A stretch of 64,000 bases of DNA from the NCBI GenBank assembly GCA_964036295.1, contig OZ038466.1, positions 11,628,001 to 11,692,000 on the forward strand, given 5' to 3'. Below are positions 1 to 8,608 of this stretch, in pieces. The position numbers were made by a program, and so were the translations under genes. The stretch comes from Plumapathes pennacea. Lineage: Eukaryota > Cnidaria > Anthozoa > Antipatharia > Myriopathidae. The notes under the pieces are model-generated. The model had not been told where the DNA came from and did not search any database. It saw only the letters and a list, made by a program, of their open reading frames with translations. Position 1 is the first letter of the stretch. Every line of letters starts with the position of its first letter.

Positions 1-339
1 TCCCAAATCTTCTCCGCTCTCTAGATCCTCTCCCGTTTTACTCAAAGTCGACGGTGAAAGCTCCCGAGGCCCCTCTACGGAAGTCGAACTGGTTGTGTTC
101 GAAAAATCATTTTCTTCTTCTTCGGCCCTCGTACCACTCACACTTTCATTTAAACTGTCTGATTTATCTTTAACTCTCTCTGAGCCGTCGTTATTTTCAG
201 TATCCGACACATCGTCTGGTTCGTCTCGAGGTGAACTTTCACCGTCACCGCCGCCATGACGGAATTGTGGCGTAGGAGGTTTCTCTATATCTTCCTCCGA
301 ATCGTTCCCATCAAACTCATCTCTGACGTTGTCTCCCAT
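1..339 (-). CDS. N-terminal part of an acidic, Ser/Asp/Glu-rich protein (partial, runs off left edge)
   Basis: On the minus strand an ATG at 339-337 opens a frame with no stop up to base 1, giving 113 residues. It begins MGDNVRDEFDGNDSEEDIEK and continues with many Asp, Glu and Ser residues, a PPTPQF patch and a GGGDGESS patch. This looks like the disordered acidic N-terminus common in nuclear or chromatin-associated proteins. No folded domain is visible, because the rest lies outside the window, and I do not recognise the gene. Codon use and the absence of stops over 339 nt of low-complexity coding support a real exon. The frame contains possible GT donors, so an exon end inside the window cannot be excluded. 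The Kv gene downstream on the same strand is an independent unit. Confidence 0.6.
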   Translation of the reverse strand, partial: MGDNVRDEFDGNDSEEDIEKPPTPQFRHGGGDGESSPRDEPDDVSDTENNDGSERVKDKSDSLNESVSGTRAEEEENDFSNTTSSTSVEGPRELSPSTLSKTGEDLESGEDLG

Positions 340-575
340 TAGTAAGGTGAATCTTGTGAGTGTTTCCTTGTCAAATCCTTTTGATTACCAGTATAAAAAG
401 CATCAGCAATCGCACAAGGTGATACAGCTCCAGTATTGTGCTAAGCGACCAAGCCTGAAAGATTGCCAGGTCACAAAGCACAAGTGGCTCAGTTATTACT
501 TTATGTGAACTTTGTGAGTGTCCCCTACCCGTAGGGAAAAGAGACTGGGAACAAGAATGTAATTTCACGGTCCGA
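340..575. other. Upstream region of the acidic-protein gene, no gene seen
   Basis: This is the presumed 5' UTR and promoter side of the partial gene at 1-339. I see no convincing TATA box, coding exon or RNA gene. It ends at the target duplication of the transposon that begins at 585. Confidence 0.4.
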
Positions 576-584
576 ATACACCTC
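576..584. repeat. Left target-site duplication of the 585-2557 element
   Basis: ATACACCTC lies immediately left of the TIR and recurs exactly at 2558-2566, immediately right of the other TIR. Confidence 0.8.
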
Positions 585-1467
585 GGGAAGCGAATTCCCA
601 CGTAAGGATGGTTACCCCCTCCCGCAGTCTGATTATATTATGTCAGCGGTCGCCCCTCAACAGTAATAACTGACTGAACAGAAGTGCAGTGATAAATAAA
701 CGTCACATCGGAGTGAAATAGCGTGTACGAAGAAAGACGTAAAGTATAAAATATCTAAGTTCCTAAAGCGTTTTATTTGAAACGTGCATATAATACTCTT
801 TTATAGAAAATTAGCGCTTCGTGTAAATTTAGTAAATGTAACTAAAATCAACGTGAATCAGAGAAACATATCCCGGAGGGGGGAGGGGAGGGTCCCATCA
901 ATACTGCATGCGCCGCCTCAAAGGCAGTATCGTTTTTTAACATTTTTGAGGCTGCAAAAGGGATCAATGTTGCCTTTTTGGTCTGAAATAGTAGGTTTTG
1001 CATATTTTGGTATTTGGTTGCAGAAATAGGGTAAATTTTTTGGTATACAGAGTCTGATAAAGCGTCGAAAAATCTCAAATATATATTTTTAAATAGGGTC
1101 GAAAAATTGTACAGTTTTAGTTTGAAGTAGGGCAAGGGATTTGAGAACACTCCGACTCAAAACTATGAAGGTTATCACCCCCTCCCCCTTCCCCCAAGAA
1201 GAGGTTTTGGGGGGCAGAGCCTTTAACGGCTAGCTATCTAAACCGTCCCATATGAACAGTTCAACGTGGTCCCATCTAAAAAGCAGTAGCCTTAAATCTC
1301 TTTCGATGCGGACATCGCGCGGGGTTTTGCTGTAGAAACTTGATTTCATTTTTTACAAGGCTCGAGTAGTCGCAACAACTGAATTATCGCTGGGAATGGT
1401 TCACTTGGATGTTTAGTGCTTTGCCTAAAGCTATTTGCAACGCCGATTTGCTCCAAATCCAAGCAAC

Positions 1468-1511
1468 GGCGTTGCAAGTTTTTGAATCGCTTTCAAAAAC
1501 TTGCAACGCGT
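1468..1511. repeat. Short palindrome inside the transposon
   Basis: Arms reading GCGTTGCAAGTTTTTGAA and its near-exact complement meet around a CGC centre, a hairpin-capable inverted repeat. A second small inverted structure follows at about 1551-1611, with ends GGTGTTACAC and GTGTAACACC, possibly a tiny MITE nested in the larger element. Confidence 0.55.
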
Positions 1512-2034
1512 TGCAGCACTGCAAACATCGCGAAAAATCGTTCGCAATGGGGTGTTACACCTCAACGATTTTTAGCGCAACATCGCATCGTTGCAAATTG
1601 ACCAGTGTAACACCACCTTTTAAGTCTCTTTTGTTGTCAAGGGTGACAAGGGATTTCGCTGGTAACGAGTCATTCACATATCATCCTTTTTTATTTACAT
1701 TTTGGAGCAATGCTACCTAACACGAACACAGAAAACGGCAAATAGAAAGAAACCATAACAGCACAAAAATTACGGCTGCTTCAAGGTTGGTTAGTTATTA
1801 ATACGGTGGGGCGACCGCTGACATAATATGATCAGACTGCGGGAGGGGGTAACCATCCTTACGTTGCTTACGCAATTTGCTTCCCGTTGTAGACGCCATT
1901 TTCTTTGCTGGAGGGTAGTTACCATGTTACGCGCGGAATGGGATTAATTTTCTCTATATCAGTGAATGCCATTGTCAGATAGTATTTCACTATATCCGTT
2001 AATGTTTGCCTCGAGAACATGTTGACAGTTCTCA

Positions 2035-2328
2035 GGTTGCTGGTCCCCATTCCCCCAAGGGTCTGAGGTTGCTAGTCCCCATTCTCCCAAGGAGCCTGAG
2101 GTTGCTGGTCCCCATTCCCCAAGGGTCTGAGGTTGCTGGTCCCCATTCTCCCAAGGAGCCTGAGGTTGCTGGTCCCCATTCCCCAAGGGTCTGAGGTTGC
2201 TGGTCCCCATTCTCCCAAGGAGCCTGAGGTTGCTGGTCCCCATTCCCCAAGGGTCTGAGGTTGCTGGTCCCCATTCCCCCAAGGGGCTAAGGTTGCTGGT
2301 CCCCATTCCCTCAAGGGGTCTGAGGTGA
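2035..2328. repeat. Minisatellite, about 30-bp unit, about 9 copies
   Basis: The unit reads GGTTGCTGGTCCCCATTC followed by CCCAAGG and either GGTCTGA or AGCCTGA. The two variants alternate through most of the array, so the effective unit is a dimer of about 61 bp. It sits inside the transposon at 585-2557, between the duplicated right-end segments. Because the unit lacks stops, it yields open frames on both strands with repetitive Gly/Gln/Pro peptides. I do not regard these as genes. Confidence 0.9.
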
Positions 2329-2557
2329 ACCTCTGCGGGAAGCTGGTAACGAGTCATTCACAATTCATCCTTTTTTTATTTACATTTTGAAGCGATGCTA
2401 CCTAACACGAACACAGAAAACGGCAACTAGAAAGAAACGCGCGAAAATTACCGCTGCTTCAAGGTTGGTTAGTTATTAATACAGTGGGGCGACCGCTGAC
2501 ATAATATAATCAGACTGCGGGAGGGGGTAACCATCCTTACGTGGGAATTCGCTTCCC

Positions 2558-2566
2558 ATACACCTC
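2558..2566. repeat. Right target-site duplication of the 585-2557 element
   Basis: ATACACCTC is an exact copy of 576-584 and directly follows the right TIR. Confidence 0.8.
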
Positions 2567-2657
2567 GAGGTGTCTAGTGACGGCAGTAGACAACTACAAA
2601 ACTTTCGTTTCAGTTTGCGCGTGACACTATGCATATCTATTTGCAAGTATTGACTCA

Positions 2658-2830
2658 GGGTGCGTTTCTTTAATGGATCCATGGTCCAAAGTATCCAATT
2701 TTAGATATGATCCAGTGAATCCGTCCAAAGTGTGGATCATATGGATTTGGACTTGGATTTCAGTAGAGAAACAGATAATCTGTTTTTGGATTTATAATCC
2801 GGATTGGATTCCTAAAAAGAAACACACCCG
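2658..2830. mobile_element. Small TIR element (MITE), 173 bp
   Basis: The ends are imperfect inverted repeats: GGGTGCGTTTCTTTAATGG at the left and the complement of GGGTGTGTTTCTTTTTAGG at the right. The interior is AT-rich and has repeated GGAT/ATCC words. No coding capacity is seen and no clear target duplication was recognised. Confidence 0.6.
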
Positions 2831-3055
2831 CAATAACGATGGGAAAAGGTGGAAATTAGACACTACAAACGCTAATACAGTTTCACGTTTTTATGATATT
2901 TTATTCCCATAAAGAACCCATATGGGGTGCAAAAGAAATACACTTCTCAGACTAACGACTGTAAACTGGATCGACCAGTCAAACCGGTTTGACCCAGCGG
3001 TCCCAGTCCTCCTCTCTGTTGTTGTTTCTTCTCGCCTTCCACAAAAGCTAAATGA

Positions 3056-4165
3056 TCAGCAGAGTGACAGGACCCTTTTAAAGTTAGCCACAAACAAAAA
3101 CACTGGCAAGGCCACAACGAGAACACCAAAAATAGCCAAAATGCAGCCCACAAGTTTCCCCGTCGTCGAGTAAGGATACTGGTCCCCGTAACCGAGCGTC
3201 GTGATCGTGTTGATAGACCACCAAAACGCTCCCGGTATGCTGGAGAACGCTCCGTCGCCCTCTCCATAATCCGCATAGAACGCTGCGCTTGAAGACACTA
3301 AGACACATACTAAGATAAACATCAGAATCATCGCGAGCTCTTTGATGCTCGACGAGAAGGTGTAGATGAAAATCCGCATCCCGGAAAAGTAGCGCGACAG
3401 CTTGAAGATGCGCAAAACGCGAACCATGCGCGTGGTTCGCAGGAGTAAGAGCGTTGACTGCACATGCGCAGCCTTAAAGGCCAGGACCACGTAAAACGGG
3501 GCAACGCTTATGAAGTCAATGATGTTCAAGGGCCGTCTCAGAAACGTGATTTTCGCCGGAGAAGTCGCGAGACGAACGATCAACTCAAACGAGAACCAAA
3601 CATGGCATATCGTCTCCAGTGTGACAAAGACAGAGGAAATAGCCTCAGTTGCGCTCGTCGATTCTGCATGGGATTCAACACAAGCAATGATGATTGAAGT
3701 GAAAATAAGTAAAATAGTCAACAGGCCCACAACTCGCGCGGCCAGCGAAGACTCAGGCCGCGTAAATATAAGCCAGACTTTCCGCTGAGTGACATTTTCA
3801 GGTAGATTTTCCTCTTTGTTGTTGAGCGCCAGTCTTATGTTCTCTCTTTCGGACAACAGTTCACTGTGAATCTGAAAGAATCGCACCTCGTCGAGAAAGA
3901 CGCTTTCTGGTACAAAATCAGGCCTTACAAGGCGCCCATAAGACTGGTAATAAAACAGTATAGCATCAAACGCTTGACGGTTTCGGTTGAAGAAATACTC
4001 CTCATGGCGTTGGTCAAAGTACGGAAGGCGTTTAGTCGGACAACCAAGCAACGTTTCGGGGTATCTGGAAAGCGTTTCTTCGAACGTTTCGTAACGTTCT
4101 CCGCTGATGTTGATTACGACTCGGTTGTGCACATGTAAATCCAAACACGCGTTTCTTGACTCCAT
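3056..4165 (-). CDS. Voltage-gated potassium channel alpha subunit, Shaker (Kv1) family, intronless
   Basis: The frame encodes 369 residues without introns. Residues 13-105 form a T1 tetramerisation domain with the Shaker-like patches LLGCPTKRLPYFD and FYYQSYGRLVRP. S1 is about 143-163, S2 176-199 and S3 212-231. S4 (241-260) has basic residues every third position (R-TT-R-MV-R-VL-R-IF-K-LS-R), the voltage sensor. S5 is 273-295, followed by a pore loop with FWWSINTITTLGYGD (314-328) and S6 (336-362). The protein acts as a tetramer in the plasma membrane, passing K+ on depolarisation. Oddities: the filter is TLGYGD instead of TVGYGD, the S6 hinge is PVF instead of PVP, and the C-terminal tail is only about 8 residues. 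Losing the second proline is typical of electrically silent modulatory Kv subunits, so this may need a partner subunit (inference). Family assignment is secure. Confidence 0.95.
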   Translation of the reverse strand: MESRNACLDLHVHNRVVINISGERYETFEETLSRYPETLLGCPTKRLPYFDQRHEEYFFNRNRQAFDAILFYYQSYGRLVRPDFVPESVFLDEVRFFQIHSELLSERENIRLALNNKEENLPENVTQRKVWLIFTRPESSLAARVVGLLTILLIFTSIIIACVESHAESTSATEAISSVFVTLETICHVWFSFELIVRLATSPAKITFLRRPLNIIDFISVAPFYVVLAFKAAHVQSTLLLLRTTRMVRVLRIFKLSRYFSGMRIFIYTFSSSIKELAMILMFILVCVLVSSSAAFYADYGEGDGAFSSIPGAFWWSINTITTLGYGDQYPYSTTGKLVGCILAIFGVLVVALPVFLFVANFKRVLSLC

Positions 4166-5748
4166 ACGCTCAGGATTGTGCTCTGGTCAACAAGACTAAA
4201 AGCTGTGCGTACGTACACTATACTCACTGCACGTAGGACCAATGTTTAGACACTGAGCAAAATGCAAATACGGCGCAGTAAATCTAAATAAATCAGTGCC
4301 TTAGCCGATCAGCCGCCAGAAATTGCTAGTACAAGCCCCAGTTTGTGGCTCAGAATTGTGCGGACTTGGTCAAAGCACAGCACGCCGCTTTTTGAGACAC
4401 CGAGCTCATTGGTGAATCAAATGCATGGTAATGTGTACCGTAAATGAAAGGAGTTAGAACAGGTGGTTCGGGAAAATCTTGTTGTTTGTGGTGCTCCGGC
4501 CAGCCAGCTGTATGGATCATGAACGTGTCAAAGACCGTGCCAATCTGACCAGTTAATCGAGTTTGGCCGTGCGGTGATCGGGCATAATGTGAGGGACAGG
4601 CAGTATACCGTTGTTTTGACTAACTACTTTGACGCAGCCCTTTTGAATGGTGTTAATTACAAGTTAAATTTTCCTAGTCTGAATATCATAGGCGGATTGC
4701 AGTGCTTCTTTGTTTTGAAACAAAAGCTAACAATGTAAAGTACACAAGCATTTGTCTAAGTACGCAAAAAGACATTTTTTAATCCCTCCCTGCTAACTGA
4801 AGCTGTTTGATATATCAATTCAAGCTCTTACATTTTCAATGGTTCTCGTCAAACAGAAATTCAAACTTATTAGCCATGCGGCCTACGTTCAATTTCGCCA
4901 GATTGCACTGCTAAACAGGAACAGAATAAACATGAAATCACCACCACCTATAAATAATGCAATGTAACCTTTTACCGAGTTAGCTGAGGTGCTCAAACCA
5001 TTTCAAGAAACAATAAAATAACGATTCTGTCTAGTCTGGAAAAGTAACAGTCTGTTCTTGTTTCAAGATTCAAGAACGGTTATAGACTTGCGGTCCAAAC
5101 TGTCTCGCACGTGTCAGTTGCAGCGAAATCATTTATATTTAGCTTATACATATGCTAGGGTAACGCTAAATATCTTTTATGCCGTTATGTTTATGAATGC
5201 TAAATCATTTTCGAGAATCCAGCGCCGCTTATAGACTAAAGGTAGCATGGCCTGTGCTTTTATTACACATTTCAAAGTTCGCTACGCTCCCATAGAAATG
5301 TAATTATGAAGAACATCATCAGCAACCTTTTATACGCGGGAAGATTTTATTCACTTACAAAACATTTTACTTTCTGGTTTGTCAAAATAAGTAAACATAA
5401 GGAAGTAAACATAATTGATGGTCGTGATATTGATTTATATCAATTTATTCCTGAATGTCTTAATATTTTTCCTGTTGTAAACCAATTTATAGTTCCACTG
5501 TTGTGCAAGTTGATGGCAACGAATGTTACGTAATTTTCGACGTATAGAAAATAAAAACATTCATCTGAAGAATGCTATTGGAGAAAAACCTCTTTACAAT
5601 ACACACGAAAAAGAGAAAGGTTACATCTGTACGTTGGAACAAGCCAGTAAATATTACGATACAAATTTATTCTCAAACAGTTGGCAAAGTTTTGTGTTTG
5701 TTTCAGTTCCTGTTTCTTTTTTCACAAATGGTCAATACTCTCGTTGAC
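4166..5748. other. Intergenic region between Kv gene start and acidic-protein gene end
   Basis: Nothing codes convincingly here. The part next to 4165 should hold the Kv promoter. The part next to 5748 should hold the 3' UTR of the acidic-protein gene, where minus-strand AATAAA candidates appear as TTTATT at about 5664 and 5344. Short frames in the AT-rich stretch 5306-5747 have no recognisable domain. Confidence 0.5.
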
Positions 5749-8120
5749 CTAGTAATCTTCATCCGCTTCAATGTTATCGTCGTTTTCGTAGAAATCCTCG
5801 CTATCATACTCATTCTCGTCATCGCTTATAACATTTGGGTCGTCATGATCACCATTTTCGTAGAAGTCCTCCCCTTCATCCTCGTCGTAATTGTAGAAAT
5901 TCTCACCTTCCGACAATCCATCGATTTCGCCGTCATCGTCATCGTTTTGTTCGAAATCCTCGTCCTCCTCTTCATTGTCGTCGGATTCGTCACCATCTTC
6001 CTGGAAATCTTCGCCGTCTTCTTGGAAATCTTCGTCTTCTCGGAAATCTTCGCCGTCTCCTTGGAAATCTTCGTCGTCTTCTTGGAATTCTACGTCGTCC
6101 TCCTCTTCATCAGGTCCATCATAGTATACCGGTTCATCACTCTCTGACACATCACCATGATGGATTTCGCGGTTTTTGTAAGAACCATGCTGAGCCATCA
6201 CCATGCGCCCATCATTCGACATGCCTTGCTCCTGGGGTTCATAATTCTCACCATCTTCCGGCAATCCACCAATTTCGCCGTCATCGTCATCGTTTTGTTC
6301 GAAATCCTCGTCAGTGCCTTCGGATTCGTCATCATCTTCCTGGAAATCTTCGCCGTCTTCTTGGAAATCTTCGTCTTCTTCTTGGAAATCTTCGTCTTCT
6401 TCTCGGAAATCTTCGCCGTCTCCTTGGAAATCTTCGTCGTCTTCTTGGAATTCTACGTCGTCCTCCTCTTCATCAGGTCCATCATAGTATACCGGTTCAT
6501 CACTCTCTGACACATCACCACGATGGATTTCGCGGTTTTTGTAAGAACCATGCTGAGCCATCGCCATGCGCCCATCATTCGACATGCCTTGCTCCTGGGG
6601 TTCATAATTCTCACCATCTTCCGGCAATCCACCAATTTCGCCGTCATCGTCATCGTTTTGTTCGAAATCCTCGTCAGTGCCTTCGGATTCGTCATCATCT
6701 TCCTGGAAATCTTCGCCGTCTTCTTGGAAATCTTCGTCTTCTTCTTGGAAATCTTCGCCGTCTTCTTGGAAATCTTCGTCGTCTTTTTGGAAATCTTCGT
6801 CTTCTTGGAATTCTATGTCGTCCTCCTGTTCATCAGGTCCATCATAGTATTCCGGTTCATCACTCTCTGACACATCACCATGATGGATTTCGCGGTTTTT
6901 GTAAGAACCATGCTGAGCCATCACCATGCGCCCATCATTCGACATGCCTTGCTCCTGGGGTTCATAATTCTCACCATCTTCCGGCAATCCACCAATTTCG
7001 CCGTCATCGTCATCGTTTTGTTCGAAATCCTCGTCACTGCCTTCGGGTTCGTTACTATCTTCCTGGAAATCTTCGCCGTCTTGGAAATCTTCGTCTTCTT
7101 CTTGGAAATCTTCGCCGTCTTCTTGGGAATCTTCGTCTTCTTCTTGGAAATCTTCGTCGTCTTTTTGGAAATCTTCGTCTTCTTGGAATTCTATGTCGTC
7201 CTCCTGTTCATCAAGTCCATCGTAGTATTCCGGTTCATCACTCTCTGACACATCACCATGATGGATTTCGCGGTTTTTGTAAGAACCATGCTGAGCCATC
7301 ACCATGCGCCCATCATTTGACACGCCTTGCTCCTGGGGTTCATAATTCTCACCATCTTCCGGCAATCCACCAATTTCGCCGTCATCGTCATCGTTTTGTT
7401 CGAAATCCTCGTCCTCCTCGTCACTGTCTTCGGACTCGTCACCTTCTTGGAAATCTTCGTCGTCTTCTTGGAAATCTTCGTCTTTTTCTTGGAGATCTTC
7501 GCCGTCTTCTTGAAAATCTTCGTCGTCTTCGTGGCGGTCTTCTTGGAAATCTACGTCGTCCTCCTGTTCATCAGGTCCATCATAGTATTTCGGTTCATCA
7601 CTCTCCGACACATCACCATGATGGATTTCGCGGTTTTCGTAAGAACCATGCTGATCTATCACCATGCGCCCATCATTCAACACGCCTTGCTGCTGGGGTT
7701 CATAATTCTCCTCGTGTCGATTATCAGTTGGAACTTCCTCAGTCGGATGAAATAATTCTTTAGGATCTTCCTGAAACTTTGCAGTGGCTGTAGGCAAATT
7801 GTATTGAGTTTAGACTCGTGTCAACGTTGAACTTGAAAATGTAAAGGTTTCACTAACAACACGTATTCCTTGATGTATTACTATTAACTTATGAACACGT
7901 TTTTTAGTTGATTTTTGATCTAAACTGCAGTCTGTTGGTTAAGAGGTCGAGAGAAAAATATAAGGTTAATCCTGGATTAGCGCTGATCGGCTAACGAAAA
8001 ACTGGTTCCTGCTGTTCAAACTATTTTCCTTGTTGTATGTATCGTACCCGGAACTGGTCTGCTTTGGGTGCCAACGCTGATTAACGTCCACAACATCAAA
8101 AACACCAGAAATGTCTTCAT
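5749..8120 (-). CDS. Secreted, highly acidic protein with five ~120-residue repeats
   Basis: Two exons: 8120-8048 and 7787-5749 (minus), 703 residues. Exon 1 encodes a signal peptide, MKTFLVFLMLWTLISVGTQS, then RPVP. It ends in phase 1 at donor G|GTACGA, and the acceptor TTTGCCTACAG restores the frame as ...RPVP-ATAKFQED. The second exon lacks an ATG of its own, which supports this splice. The mature chain carries five copies of a unit beginning NYEPQ-QG--NDGRM, then QHGSY-NREIH-GDVSESDEP, YYDG and a run of FQED, DEDFQ and GEDFQ words. The C-terminus is rich in Asp, Glu and Tyr. The protein should be extracellular, extremely acidic and able to bind Ca2+. Skeletal matrix proteins of corals are a precedent, but I cannot match it to a named one. 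Long open frames on the opposite strand are shadows of the repeats. Confidence 0.85.
5980..7700. repeat. Coding tandem repeat, about 360-bp unit, five copies
   Basis: The DNA under the acidic protein repeats every 360-377 bp. The landmark GATGGATTTCGCGG recurs at about 6161, 6523, 6884, 7260 and 7620. Between landmarks, a shorter 15-30 bp register encoding FQED/DEDFQED varies in copy number, so length polymorphism by unequal crossing-over is likely. Confidence 0.9.
7820..8010. mobile_element. Degenerate MITE copy filling the intron of the acidic-protein gene
   Basis: The stretch with CTTGAAAATGTAAAGGTTT, TTAATCCTGGATTAGC and a right end CTAACGAAAAACTGG aligns by eye with the interior and right end of the element at 53054-53291. 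The left TIR is not recognisable. It occupies most of the 260-nt intron (7788-8047). Confidence 0.6.
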
Positions 8121-8241
8121 GGTTTTTCTCTGTAAAATTAACACTCACTACACAAGAATGCTCGTCTCACAGAATGATTAATCAAGGTAATAATATTCGT
8201 GACGCAACTGTTTTCTTTGACAATCAATGACGCACTATACG

Positions 8242-8249
8242 TGACGTCA
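8242..8249. promoter_or_regulatory. Perfect CRE palindrome upstream of the acidic-protein gene
   Basis: TGACGTCA lies 122 bp upstream of the ATG at 8120. CREB/ATF proteins bind this octamer. Related TGACGCA and ACGTCA words are nearby at about 8200 and 8342. Function is inferred from position only. Confidence 0.5.
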
Positions 8250-8608
8250 CTTGATGTCATGTTAAAATCCATTCCAACTCGGCAATAAATGCGCGCGTCA
8301 CCAGATAGGCTGATGTCGCTACACTCCGCGGAACGAAAAATACGTCATTTGCTCTTGGAATAGCATGGGTAGAAAAAAAGATAGAATGTGCAACATTTAG
8401 CTACAAAATTATGCTGTACGATCTTCGAGTACGCAGGGAATGCGTGAAGAATAATTTGCTTGAATTCACATTGCTACAGTCGCAATCCAATCGCGAATTT
8501 TAGTGCAGTAAAATCTAAATTTTTGCTTTAATTTTTGTTGAGTTGTCTAACGACATGTTCTCAGGACAGCAGAAGTACACGTGAGCTAATGCGGCAGAGG
8601 TAGAATAA
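8250..8608. other. Intergenic region, acidic-protein promoter to RBMX2 3' end
   Basis: No coding exon is seen. The region should contain the distal promoter of the acidic-protein gene and the RBMX2 3' UTR (RBMX2 stop at 8609). Confidence 0.4.

Larger units (their letters stand above)
585..2557. mobile_element. Non-autonomous TIR transposon with 9-bp target duplication (Mutator-like by TSD length)
   Basis: The ends are near-perfect inverted repeats of about 72 bp. The left end starts GGGAAGCGAATTCCC at 585 and its reverse complement finishes at 2557. Both ends are flanked by the direct repeat ATACACCTC (576-584 and 2558-2566), a clean 9-bp target-site duplication. Nine-bp duplications are typical of Mutator-like elements, so the family assignment is an inference. 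No transposase frame is present, so the copy is non-autonomous. Inside, about 200 bp of the right end is repeated directly (about 1661-1862 and 2343-2541), including an internal copy of the inner TIR at about 1808-1862. A minisatellite lies between these copies. The matching duplication suggests a fairly recent insertion. Confidence 0.8.

Noticed and set aside
1409-1720. A 103-codon frame inside the transposon at 585-2557
   Set aside because: It runs through palindromic and duplicated non-coding sequence and has no similarity to a transposase motif.
5835-7763. A 642-codon open frame on the plus strand, rich in His, Arg and Leu, plus several Phe/Val/Ile-rich frames
   Set aside because: They are antisense shadows of the acidic repeat gene: GAx/GAy codons read backwards lack stops. 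Only the minus frame has a signal peptide and proper splice sites.
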